In this document: positions 17,988-26,275 of the stretch, one piece after another | Layout: every line of letters starts with the position of its first letter | Position numbering within the stretch: position 1 is the stretch's first letter | Position numbers and translations under genes: made by a program | DNA from: Pelagihabitans sp963710535 | Lineage (GTDB): Bacteria > Bacteroidota > Bacteroidia > Flavobacteriales > Flavobacteriaceae | Assembly (NCBI GenBank): GCA_963710535.1 | Contig: CAVQAW010000010.1 | Coordinates: forward strand, 62,001 to 126,000 | DNA: 64,000 nt | Direction: 5' to 3' | Notes under the pieces: generated by a model | What the model was told of the DNA's origin: nothing | The model's database searches: none | The model's input: only the letters and a program-made list of their open reading frames with translations

Positions 17988-18061
17988 TGACCCCGGAGGG
18001 ATTCAAACCCCCAACCCTCAGAGCCGAAATCTGATGCGCTATTCAGTTGCGCCACGGGGCC
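17988..18061 (-). tRNA. tRNA-Arg (anticodon TCG)
   Basis: The 74-nt cloverleaf reads off the minus strand. The acceptor pairs GGCCCCG with CGGGGTC (one G-U) and the discriminator is A; CCA is not encoded. The D-stem is GCGC/GCGC, the anticodon stem TCAGA/TCTGA with loop TTTCGGC, and the T-stem GGGGG/CCCTC with loop TTTGAAT. The T-loop has T56 instead of C56, and the D-loop has G18-A19 rather than G18-G19, so A19-U56 could replace the usual G19-C56 tertiary pair. The gene begins five bases after the stop of the GatB/YqeY gene, so co-transcription and processing are likely. Confidence 0.95.
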
Positions 18062-18066
18062 CTATG

Positions 18067-18516
18067 CTATAATAAATTGCGTTTGACAATATTGGAGATC
18101 GTTTTTCCATCGGCCTTGCCTGCCAATGTTGATGACACCACCCCCATTACCTTGCCCATATCTTTCATGCCTTCAGCACCTAAAGTGCTTATGGCCTGTA
18201 ACACGACCTTTTCAATTTCCACTTCCGACAATTGCTCGGGTAGGAATTGTTCTATAACGTTGATCTGCGCCAGCTCAGGCTCTGCCAAATCGTTCCGCCC
18301 CTGTTCCAAAAAGATGGCAGCGCTGTCTTTGCGTTGTTTCACCAATTTTTGAACCAGTTTGATTTCCTCTTCTTCCGAAAGGCCAGACCCTGCCCCGCTT
18401 TCGGTCTGGGCCAACAATAAGGCCGATTTAATGGCACGTAAAGATTCCAAGGCCACTTTGTCCTTGGCTTTCATCGCCGTCTTCATCCGATCCATTACCT
18501 GTTCCTGTAAGCCCAT
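18067..18516 (-). CDS. GatB/YqeY domain-containing protein
   Basis: This 149-residue protein is homologous to the C-terminal tail domain of the GatB/GatE amidotransferase subunits. Family features are the N-terminal LQEQVMDRMKTAMKAKDKVALESLRAIKSA-type helix (residues 3-32), EQGRNDLAEPELAQI near 87-101, FLPEQLSE and MGKVMG...GKADGKTISNIVK at the end. The domain contacts tRNA in GatB; the free-standing protein's function is not settled. It precedes tRNA-Arg by five bases. A terminator separates it from ftsZ upstream, so it probably has its own promoter. Confidence 0.93.
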   Translation of the reverse strand: MGLQEQVMDRMKTAMKAKDKVALESLRAIKSALLLAQTESGAGSGLSEEEEIKLVQKLVKQRKDSAAIFLEQGRNDLAEPELAQINVIEQFLPEQLSEVEIEKVVLQAISTLGAEGMKDMGKVMGVVSSTLAGKADGKTISNIVKRNLL

Positions 18517-18542
18517 GCCCTTTTTTTAATTGGACTGCGAAG

Positions 18543-18581
18543 ATAAAAAATAAACCCGAAAATCTATTCAATTTTCGGGTT
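18543..18581 (-). terminator. Intrinsic terminator after ftsZ
   Basis: An 11-bp perfect stem (18553-18563 with 18571-18581, AACCCGAAAAT/ATTTTCGGGTT) with a 7-nt loop is followed on the minus strand by TATTTTTTAT. It closes the division and wall cluster. Confidence 0.9.
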
Positions 18582-18604
18582 CAAAATTACCAACTTACTA
18601 TAGG

Positions 18605-20548
18605 TTAATCCACATTGTCATGTAAAAAGGAATTGTTCGAACGGAGCTGGATCTCATCGTTGCTGTCCTCGCTCAGGGTGGTTCGTGAAACCCTTTGTTC
18701 TTTGGGCACGTCGCTTAAATTGATCCCCTGCCTTTTATAGGCCGGTTCCTTTTCGATTTCGTCGATGCTGTTGATGTTGTTCTGGAACTTGTAGTTGAAA
18801 TCCTTGAGTTTCCTGCGTCTTTCGTCTGCACGTTCGCGCAACATAGTCTCGATTGGACTGTTCATGGGATCGACTTCATCGGTATCCTTACTCTCGGTTT
18901 CGGCCTTATTGATGGTCTTTTTCTCAAAGATCAGTTCATCCTCGACAATTTTTGGTTCAAATTCCTCTGCTTTCGACTTGGCGCCCGTGAGCTTGTTTTC
19001 AAGTTCCATATAATCGTCCAAACTATAGCGCGTTTCCCCATGTTTATTGTATTCCAAAACAGGGATTACTTCAATATGGTCTTTTACACTGATTTCCTTA
19101 ACCTCTTCGTCCAAGGTAAAGGTAATGACGGTTTCCTGCTCCTCACTGTCCTCCTCCGTCTGTGCCAATGGCATATCGAAATGCATCGTTATCTGTTCTT
19201 GGCTAGTCTTTTCATACGAAACAAGTACAGGGTCAACCACTTCGATATCATTCAAAACGTCATTCGAATCGATTATGATAAAATCGTCTTCCACCACTTC
19301 AATACGGCTCACCTTCTCGATGACCTCTTCGTAAAAAACATTGAAATTTTTGATATAGTTCGTGGTGGGGACCAAATCCATTCCAATTTCTTGATCTTCC
19401 TCTTCCAAGGTATGTTTGATGACAGGCTTGATCGACACTTCCTCAAAAGTATCTGCCAGATGAAGCACTTTGTTCCTATCGGTCAGATCCTGTTCGGCCC
19501 GTTGTTCATCATCCAGGGTATGGATGATTTTTTTTGATTCGGTATTGACGATCTCATCTTGTTGATCACTATTGAATCCGGTGGCAATTACAGTAACGGC
19601 AATGGCCTCTCCCAATTCCTCATCTTCCCCTACGCCCATAATGATGTTTGCGCCATGGCCAGCCTCTGCCTGGATATGATCGTTGATTTCCCCAATTTCG
19701 TCAATGGTGATTTCCTTGGAACCGGAAACGATCAATAGCAACACGTTCTTCGCACCTGAAATTTTATTGTCGTTCAGCAAGGGCGAGTCCAAAGCTTTCA
19801 TAATGGCTTCATTGGCCCTTACGGTTCCAGTAGCGATGGCAGAACCCATGATAGCGGTGCCGCTGTCGGAAAGTACCGTTTTGGCATCCCTAAGGTCGAT
19901 GTTCTGGGTATAGTGATGGGTGATGACCTCCGCAATGCCCCTAGCCGCCGTTGACAATACCTCATCGGCTTTGGAGAATCCCGCTTTAAAGCCAAGATTG
20001 CCGTACACTTCACGAAGCTTGTTATTATTGATCACGATCAGGGAATCGACATTGTTACGCAATTTTTCGATACCCAATTGCGCTTGTTGGCAGCGCATCT
20101 TTCCTTCGAACTGAAAGGGCATGGTAACGATCCCCACGGTGAGAATGTCCATTTCCTTTGCCAATTTGGCGATGACGGGAGCAGCACCAGTACCTGTTCC
20201 CCCACCCATTCCTGCAGTTACGAATACCATTTTCGTGGTGGTATCGAGCATATTCTTTATTTCTTCCAAACTCTCGATGGCAGCCTGTTCACCGACCTCG
20301 GGATTGGCACCGGCACCAAGTCCCTCGGTCAGCGATACGCCGAGTTGGATTTTATTGGGCACCGGACTATTTTGCAAGGCCTGTGAATCGGTGTTCAGGA
20401 TTACGAAATCAACCCCATTGATGCCCGATTTGAACATATGGTTTATGGCATTGCTTCCGCCCCCGCCCACGCCGATCACCTTTATTACGTTGCTTTGATT
20501 TTTTGGCAAATCAAATGCGAATCCTTCAAATTCCGTGTTGTTGCTCAT
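18605..20548 (-). CDS. ftsZ: Cell division GTPase FtsZ with a long C-terminal extension
   Basis: FtsZ is the tubulin homologue that polymerises into the division ring. The tubulin signature GGGTGTG is at 115-121, and GVGGGGSNA near 27-34 starts the nucleotide-binding fold. The globular part ends around residue 330. The remaining 315 residues form an acidic, low-complexity linker, so the protein is 647 residues against about 380 in E. coli. Near the end, EPAYKRQGI is the likely conserved peptide for FtsA binding, followed by about 40 more residues. It is last in the dcw cluster, 36 bp after ftsA, and is followed by an intrinsic terminator. Confidence 0.97.
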   Translation of the reverse strand: MSNNTEFEGFAFDLPKNQSNVIKVIGVGGGGSNAINHMFKSGINGVDFVILNTDSQALQNSPVPNKIQLGVSLTEGLGAGANPEVGEQAAIESLEEIKNMLDTTTKMVFVTAGMGGGTGTGAAPVIAKLAKEMDILTVGIVTMPFQFEGKMRCQQAQLGIEKLRNNVDSLIVINNNKLREVYGNLGFKAGFSKADEVLSTAARGIAEVITHHYTQNIDLRDAKTVLSDSGTAIMGSAIATGTVRANEAIMKALDSPLLNDNKISGAKNVLLLIVSGSKEITIDEIGEINDHIQAEAGHGANIIMGVGEDEELGEAIAVTVIATGFNSDQQDEIVNTESKKIIHTLDDEQRAEQDLTDRNKVLHLADTFEEVSIKPVIKHTLEEEDQEIGMDLVPTTNYIKNFNVFYEEVIEKVSRIEVVEDDFIIIDSNDVLNDIEVVDPVLVSYEKTSQEQITMHFDMPLAQTEEDSEEQETVITFTLDEEVKEISVKDHIEVIPVLEYNKHGETRYSLDDYMELENKLTGAKSKAEEFEPKIVEDELIFEKKTINKAETESKDTDEVDPMNSPIETMLRERADERRRKLKDFNYKFQNNINSIDEIEKEPAYKRQGINLSDVPKEQRVSRTTLSEDSNDEIQLRSNNSFLHDNVD

Positions 20549-20584
20549 ATGATAGATTTACTGGTTTAACTTTAAATGGTGTCG

Positions 20585-21919
20585 TTACTCTGCATTGTCC
20601 AAAAAATCCTTCAATTTTTCAGACCATTTGTCAAATACCGACTTACGTTCTTTCTTTTGTTTGCTTCTGCCCGACTTCACCCCATCGTTGTCGGCCATCA
20701 CCAATTCCTGTTCACGGCCTTGGGCGCTTCTCATTTGGGCGTCCATCTTGATCCTTGCTTCATTTTTGACGGCGTTCATCAGCAGACCCACTGCAGTGGC
20801 ATAAAGTGGGCTGGCGATTTCGGAATCTGAATCGCCGGCAAGATGTTCATTGGGAAAACCTATGCGCGTATCCATCCCAGTGATGTACTCCACCAATTGC
20901 TTAAGGTGTTTCAACTGACTGCCGCCACCTGTCAAAACGATTCCCGCGATCAATTTTTTCTTTTGCTCTTCGTGCCCATAATTCTTGATCTCGACATATA
21001 CCTGTTCGATGATTTCGACTACCCTGGCATGAATGATTTTGGAAAGGTTCTTCAAAGTAATTTCCTTGGGTTCCCTACCTCTTAAACCGGGAATGGAAAC
21101 AATCTCATTGTCTTTGTTCTCCCCGGGCCATGCCGATCCGAACTTGATTTTAAGGAGTTCGGCCTGTTTTTCGATGATGGAACAACCTTCCTTGATATCC
21201 TCGGTGATGACCCCGCCGCCGAATGGAATTACCGCGGTATGCCGAATGATGCCGTCTTTAAAAATGGCCAAGTCGGTGGTCCCGCCCCCAATATCGATCA
21301 AGGCTACCCCTGCCTCCTTTTCTTCCTTGCTGAGCACAGCATCCGAAGACGCTAGCGGTTCTAGGGTGATGTTGCCCAGATCGAGCCCCGCGCTTTTGAT
21401 GCACCGGCCTACATTTTTGATGGAAGATACCTGTCCTACAACCACATGAAAATTGGCTTCAAGCCTACCGCCATACATGCCAATGGGTTCCTTGATCTCG
21501 GCCTGTCCATCAACTTTGTATTCCTGGGGAAGCACATGGATGATTTCCTCGCCCGGGAGCATGACCAATTTGTAAACTTGGTTACAAAGCTTTTCCAGAT
21601 CATCTTCATTGATCACTTCTTCCGAATCTGCCCGTGTGATATAATCACTATGCTGCAGGCTTCTGATGTGCTGCCCAGCGATGCCGACCACCACAGACCC
21701 AATCTTAAGACCGGAATTGGCCTCTGCCTCCTCCACGGCCTGCTGTATCGATTTTATGGTCTGTGTAATATTGTTGACCACCCCTCGGTGGACCCCTAAG
21801 CTTTTGGATTTTCCGATCCCCAGCACCTCGATTTTGCCGTATTCGTTCTTTTTACCGATAATGGCAACGATTTTGGTCGTTCCGATATCCAAACCAACTG
21901 AATAATTACCTGCTTCCAT
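20585..21919 (-). CDS. ftsA: Cell division protein FtsA
   Basis: This 444-residue actin-fold ATPase tethers FtsZ to the membrane. Phosphate 1 motif GLDIGTTKIVAIIG is at 9-22, ALIDIGGGTTDLAIF near 203-217 is phosphate 2, and AGIVLTGGGSQLK near 325-337 is the adenosine motif. The C-terminus FDKWSEKLKDFLDNAE is the amphipathic membrane-targeting helix. A basic linker of Lys, Arg, Ser and Gln precedes it. It lies directly upstream of ftsZ and 3 bp downstream of ftsQ. Confidence 0.96.
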   Translation of the reverse strand: MEAGNYSVGLDIGTTKIVAIIGKKNEYGKIEVLGIGKSKSLGVHRGVVNNITQTIKSIQQAVEEAEANSGLKIGSVVVGIAGQHIRSLQHSDYITRADSEEVINEDDLEKLCNQVYKLVMLPGEEIIHVLPQEYKVDGQAEIKEPIGMYGGRLEANFHVVVGQVSSIKNVGRCIKSAGLDLGNITLEPLASSDAVLSKEEKEAGVALIDIGGGTTDLAIFKDGIIRHTAVIPFGGGVITEDIKEGCSIIEKQAELLKIKFGSAWPGENKDNEIVSIPGLRGREPKEITLKNLSKIIHARVVEIIEQVYVEIKNYGHEEQKKKLIAGIVLTGGGSQLKHLKQLVEYITGMDTRIGFPNEHLAGDSDSEIASPLYATAVGLLMNAVKNEARIKMDAQMRSAQGREQELVMADNDGVKSGRSKQKKERKSVFDKWSEKLKDFLDNAE

Positions 21920-21922
21920 AAT

Positions 21923-22642
21923 TTATATTTTAGTGCACACTACTTGATTGTTGAACTCCAGACTAACCACTGCAAATTTTTCCAAAGTCGCATCCTTTTG
22001 TGCCTTGGCATAAAAGGCCTTGAAATTGTTGAACTTCTCTTCGAGGTTTTCGATACTGCCCAAATTCACCACGAAATTCTCCATACGAAACTTCAATTGA
22101 TACCTGGCCACGTCTTCAATATGGATCCCGATAACATTTTTTCTAAGAAAATCATCCGAATTGATGTGCTTCAAAATCTCGTAGACATCCTTCAAACTTT
22201 CTCCAGTGATATTGCCCGTAATGATCGGCACCCTAGCGGAGTGGCTTTTGGAAAACGGCATGCGTTTCCCTTCATCATCCATATAGAATTTTGAATCCCC
22301 CTCTACTCTCCCGATCGGTTTGCGTTGAACAATTCTGGATTTCAGTTCACCATCAACAGTAAGATAAACTTGGGCGCTTTTTACCATTTTGTTGGCCTCA
22401 ATGGCTTTCTCCATAGCATTCAAAACTAATTTTTCTTTAGGCATGTTTTCCAGGCCCCCGAATTTTTGTATTAACAATTTATTAACCATGTCCTGGGTGA
22501 TGTACAAATTCTGGTCGCCTACAAAGACCACTTCCAACCCACTTACCGTCCTGTTCTGGCTCCTATGAGAGGAGAACGCATAGAGCCCCATAACTACTAA
22601 TATCAAGCCTATTAGCTTGAGTTTGTTCCAATTAATCCGCAT
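21923..22642 (-). CDS. ftsQ: Cell division protein FtsQ
   Basis: This 239-residue bitopic protein has a short cytoplasmic start, one membrane span (LKLIGLILVVMGLYAF, about 8-24) and a periplasmic part beginning with a POTRA-like domain (about 32-110, with KLVLNAMEKAIE). FtsQ links the early and late divisome (FtsB/FtsL in better studied bacteria). Sequence conservation is weak, so the call rests on topology and position between murC, with which it overlaps by 11 bp, and ftsA. Confidence 0.88.
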   Translation of the reverse strand: MRINWNKLKLIGLILVVMGLYAFSSHRSQNRTVSGLEVVFVGDQNLYITQDMVNKLLIQKFGGLENMPKEKLVLNAMEKAIEANKMVKSAQVYLTVDGELKSRIVQRKPIGRVEGDSKFYMDDEGKRMPFSKSHSARVPIITGNITGESLKDVYEILKHINSDDFLRKNVIGIHIEDVARYQLKFRMENFVVNLGSIENLEEKFNNFKAFYAKAQKDATLEKFAVVSLEFNNQVVCTKI

Positions 22643-23984
22643 AGTCTAATTCATTTTTAATTTTTGATATTTCCAAGCCGATATCCCCGGCACCCAAGGT
22701 GACCAGTATATCGGGCTGCTGTTCCTTGATCGCCTGCACCAAATGCGCTTTGTCGACCAAGCTTTTGTTCGGATTGCTGATTTTTCCCAACAGCCATTCG
22801 GCCGTAATGCCCTGGATCGGCTTCTCACGTGCAGGGTAGATCTCCAAGAGGATCACATGGTCGAATTTTGATAGACTATCTGCAAATTCATCGGCAAAAT
22901 CCCTAGTCCTGGAAAACAAATGTGGTTGAAAAACCACCAAGGTCTTTTTATGGGGATGCATTTCTGCAATCGCCTCATAAACTGCATTGATCTCTGTGGG
23001 ATGGTGGGCATAGTCATCAATAAAAATAAAACCTTCCGATTTGATCTTGTAAGAAAACCGGCGTTGCACCCCTTTAAAAGTTTCAAGGGCTTCAACAAGG
23101 CGGTCGGAGGGGGATCCAGTTTGTACCGCCATTGCAAAAGCGACCAAACCGTTGAGCAGGTTATGCCTTCCCGGTTTGTTGAATTTAACCCCTGTTAGGG
23201 TAGCTTCAGGGGTTCCCAAATCAAATATGTAGGTACCATGTTCTATTTTTATATTTTTTATACAGTAGTCTGACCCATCTTCGATGCCGTAGGTAATTCC
23301 GTTGATCGGCAAGCCCTTACGCACGAACAGCTTTCCGCCCGGTTTCAAGCGCGCGGCAAAATCCCGGAACGATTTTCTAAGTGCTTCCACATCGCCATAG
23401 ATGTCCAAATGATCGGCGTCCATAGAGGTAATACAGGCCACATCGGGCGTTAGCCTGAGGAAGGACCTATCGAATTCATCGGCTTCCACTACGGAAACCT
23501 CATTTCCCTCAAAAAGAAAATTGCTATTGAAATCTTCTGAGATTCCCCCTAGAAAAGCGGTCAGGGGAGTGCCTGTTTCTTTGAGCAGGTGGGCCAAGAT
23601 GCAAGAAGTCGTTGTTTTGCCATGAGTTCCCGCGACTGCCAAACAAAAGGTGTTTTCGGTAATCAGGCCCAAAACTTCAGATCGTTTCTTTATTTGAAAA
23701 CCTCCTTTTAAAAAGAACTGGTATTCGGTATGGTCCAATGGTACCGCAGGGGTATATACCACCAAGGTGTTCGACTTGACCAAAAAATCTTTAGGGACCA
23801 GGCTCAAATTATCCTCGTAGTGAATTGCCATGCCCAGATCCGACAATTCATCGGTCAGCGGCGTTTCGGTCTTGTCGTAACCCGCCACCTTTTTGTTGAT
23901 GAACTTAAAATAACGCGCCAAGGCCGACATGCCAATGCCTCCTATTCCGATAAAGTAGACGTTATGTATTTTCTTTAAGTCCAT
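22632..23984 (-). CDS. murC: UDP-N-acetylmuramate--L-alanine ligase
   Basis: MurC adds L-Ala to UDP-MurNAc in the first step of stem-peptide assembly. The 450 residues contain a Rossmann start (YFIGIGGIGMSALARYF, about 10-26), the ATP loop GTHGKTTTS near 118-126, EADEFDRSFL near 167-176 and DDYAHHPTEI near 321-330. It overlaps ftsQ by 11 bp and follows murG by 8 bp, suggesting translational coupling in the cluster. Confidence 0.97.
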   Translation of the reverse strand: MDLKKIHNVYFIGIGGIGMSALARYFKFINKKVAGYDKTETPLTDELSDLGMAIHYEDNLSLVPKDFLVKSNTLVVYTPAVPLDHTEYQFFLKGGFQIKKRSEVLGLITENTFCLAVAGTHGKTTTSCILAHLLKETGTPLTAFLGGISEDFNSNFLFEGNEVSVVEADEFDRSFLRLTPDVACITSMDADHLDIYGDVEALRKSFRDFAARLKPGGKLFVRKGLPINGITYGIEDGSDYCIKNIKIEHGTYIFDLGTPEATLTGVKFNKPGRHNLLNGLVAFAMAVQTGSPSDRLVEALETFKGVQRRFSYKIKSEGFIFIDDYAHHPTEINAVYEAIAEMHPHKKTLVVFQPHLFSRTRDFADEFADSLSKFDHVILLEIYPAREKPIQGITAEWLLGKISNPNKSLVDKAHLVQAIKEQQPDILVTLGAGDIGLEISKIKNELDYAD

Positions 23985-23992
23985 AAAATGCT

Positions 23993-25081
23993 TTACTTCA
24001 ACATCTTCACAATTTCATCAACAATGTGTTCCGTAGCCTCGGGCATGGCCAAACGCTTAATATTGCCCGCCAATAAAGTTTGCTGCCCTTGGTTTTTGAC
24101 AAGCGAACCGAAAACTGGTTCAAATTCAGCATCCAATTGCGATTCAGCGAGCATCAGGGCCGCATTCTGGGCCACCAAGGCCTTCGCGTTTTTGGTCTGA
24201 TGGTCTTCCGCAACATTGGGCGAGGGAATAAACAATACAGGTTTCCCCACGATACAGAGTTCCGATACCGAGCCCGCCCCGGCACGCGAGATGACGAAAT
24301 CGGCGGCAGCATAGGTAAAATCCATCCTGTTCAAAAAATCGAACACTTTCACCCTCTTGGATTCATATTTCCCATACTCCTCGAAATACAGCTTGCCACA
24401 CTGCCATATCAACTGTATGTCGAGGGATTCAAAATAGACGAGTTCTTTTTCGATCAGTTGATTGATGCGTCTCGAGCCAAGGCTTCCCCCTAAGACCAAT
24501 AAGGTTTTCCTGGTCTTTTCCAATCCGAAAAATTCCAACGCTTTGTTGCTATTTTCGTTGATGGCCACCAAATCGCCCCGAACGGGGTTGCCCGTTTTTA
24601 CGATTTTCGAAGCCGGAAAAAAGCGTTCCATGCCGTCGTAGGCCACGCAAATTTTGGCCACCCGATCTTTGAGCCATTTATTGGTGATGCCCGCATAGGA
24701 ATTTTGTTCCTGCACCAAACAAGGAATGTCCCTGCCGGAAGCGACCCTTAACAAAGGGCCACTGGCAAAACCACCGGTGCCGATCACGGCATGGGGCTTA
24801 AAACGGGATATGATGTTGTTGGCCTTCATCAAACTACTGATCAGTTTAAGCGGAAACATTAAATTTTTAAGGGTTAGTTTCCTTTGTAACCCACTTATCC
24901 AGAGTCCTTCAATCCGATACCCTGCCAAGGGTACCTTTTCCATTTCCATTCGATCCTTGGCACCGACAAAAAGAATATCGGCCGTCGGATATCTTTTTTT
25001 CAAAGCATCGGCGATGGCTATTGCGGGATAAATATGTCCGCCCGTACCTCCACCGGAAAGTATAAACCTATAGTTGTCCAC
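23993..25081 (-). CDS. murG: UDP-N-acetylglucosamine--N-acetylmuramyl-pyrophosphoryl-undecaprenol transferase
   Basis: MurG makes lipid II from lipid I on the cytoplasmic face of the membrane. The 362-residue GT-B protein shows the glycine-rich SGGGTGGHIYPAIAIA at residues 9-24, the second Gly motif GTGGFASGP near 101-109, LVLGGSLGSRRIN near 194-206 and the donor-binding ISRAGAGSVSEL near 263-274. Its start overlaps the end of ftsW by 14 bp. Confidence 0.97.
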   Translation of the reverse strand: MDNYRFILSGGGTGGHIYPAIAIADALKKRYPTADILFVGAKDRMEMEKVPLAGYRIEGLWISGLQRKLTLKNLMFPLKLISSLMKANNIISRFKPHAVIGTGGFASGPLLRVASGRDIPCLVQEQNSYAGITNKWLKDRVAKICVAYDGMERFFPASKIVKTGNPVRGDLVAINENSNKALEFFGLEKTRKTLLVLGGSLGSRRINQLIEKELVYFESLDIQLIWQCGKLYFEEYGKYESKRVKVFDFLNRMDFTYAAADFVISRAGAGSVSELCIVGKPVLFIPSPNVAEDHQTKNAKALVAQNAALMLAESQLDAEFEPVFGSLVKNQGQQTLLAGNIKRLAMPEATEHIVDEIVKMLK

Positions 25082-26273
25082 TCAATACTTCTAAAGGATT
25101 ACTTTCATCTATTTTAGAATGCCGCCCCTCTTTATCGGTTTCCTTGATGCTTGCGCTCAAAATGATTCCGATGGCCAAACATATCATCCAACTCGACGTA
25201 CCGCCACTGCTGATCAACGGCAAGGTCTGTCCGGTAACCGGAAACAGTTCCACTGCCACCGCCATATTGATCAATGCCTGGAATACAATGGGCAGCCCTA
25301 CCCCAAGTACTAGCAATTTTCCGAAAATGGTCGGATTGCCATTGGCCACCACCACGATTCGAAACAACAACAACAGGTAAAAAAGCAACAGCGCAAAGCC
25401 CCCTACCAAACCATATTCTTCCACGATGATCGCGAAGATGAAATCGGATGAGCTCTGCGGCAAAAAATTCTTTTGAACGCTCTTTCCTGCGCCTTTCCCG
25501 AACATACCTCCCGTTGCAATGGCGATCTTTGCCTTTTCTATTTGATAATCGGCATCGGTATCGATATCGGAACCGTCGAAAAAGTTCGTGAACCGCTTTT
25601 CCCAGGTATCAACACGGTTTTGGAACAGATTCGGGGCCGCTTTTGCAACGAGAATGAAAAGCGTAAGGCACAACAATCCCGTGCCCACGATTCCAACCAG
25701 GTATTTTATCGGATATCCTCCTAAAAAGCATAGCAGCAAAACCATGGAGAAAATGATTGCCGCAGTAGAAAAATTAGCGGGCAGAATAAGGATGATGACC
25801 AAAAAAACGGGCAGCCATAGGGGCAAAATGCTCTCCTTGAAGGTAGGAACCCTGTCTTTGATTTTGGTCAAGTACCTGGCGACATAGATCATCAAGACCA
25901 CCGAAGCGAGGTTGGAGGTCTGAAAGGTAATCCCCACCAAAGGCAATTGAATCCAACGACTGGCATTGGCACCGCCGATGGTGGTCCCTTGCGCCAAGGT
26001 AAAGACCAACAAAACAATGAGTATGGGCATGGCAATCAGGGATAGGCCCTTAAAAAAATGTGTGGGAATCCTATGTACGCCATAGATAATACCGAAACCG
26101 AGTACCAACAGCAGCCCATGTTTTAATAAGTATCCCGTGGTAGTGCCGTTGCCGACCACATAAACGAGATTACTGCTGGCGCTGTACACGGGGAGAAATG
26201 AAAATATGGCCAATAAGGCCACCACGGCCCAAATGGCTTTATCCCCTTTTATGCTTTTGATCAGTTGTATCAC
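25068..26273 (-). CDS. ftsW: FtsW/RodA-type peptidoglycan glycosyltransferase
   Basis: This 401-residue SEDS protein is predicted to cross the membrane about ten times and polymerises glycan strands at the septum together with FtsI. Recognisable blocks are the GGANASRWIQLPLVGITFQTSNLA region near 100-125, with the Arg/Pro environment of SEDS proteins, and the C-terminal GLPIVFQALINMAVAVELFP / GQTLPLISSGGTS signature (about 325-360). Assignment to FtsW rather than RodA rests on its position between murD and murG. Confidence 0.94.
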   Translation of the reverse strand: MIQLIKSIKGDKAIWAVVALLAIFSFLPVYSASSNLVYVVGNGTTTGYLLKHGLLLVLGFGIIYGVHRIPTHFFKGLSLIAMPILIVLLVFTLAQGTTIGGANASRWIQLPLVGITFQTSNLASVVLMIYVARYLTKIKDRVPTFKESILPLWLPVFLVIILILPANFSTAAIIFSMVLLLCFLGGYPIKYLVGIVGTGLLCLTLFILVAKAAPNLFQNRVDTWEKRFTNFFDGSDIDTDADYQIEKAKIAIATGGMFGKGAGKSVQKNFLPQSSSDFIFAIIVEEYGLVGGFALLLFYLLLLFRIVVVANGNPTIFGKLLVLGVGLPIVFQALINMAVAVELFPVTGQTLPLISSGGTSSWMICLAIGIILSASIKETDKEGRHSKIDESNPLEVLSGQL

Positions 26274-26275
26274 CT

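Noticed and set aside
17131..18003. Integrated element with attL/attR at tRNA-Arg
   Set aside because: The direct repeats at the tRNA 3' end look like att sites, but only 841 bp lie between them and no integrase or cargo is present. A collapsed remnant cannot be excluded; local duplication is simpler.
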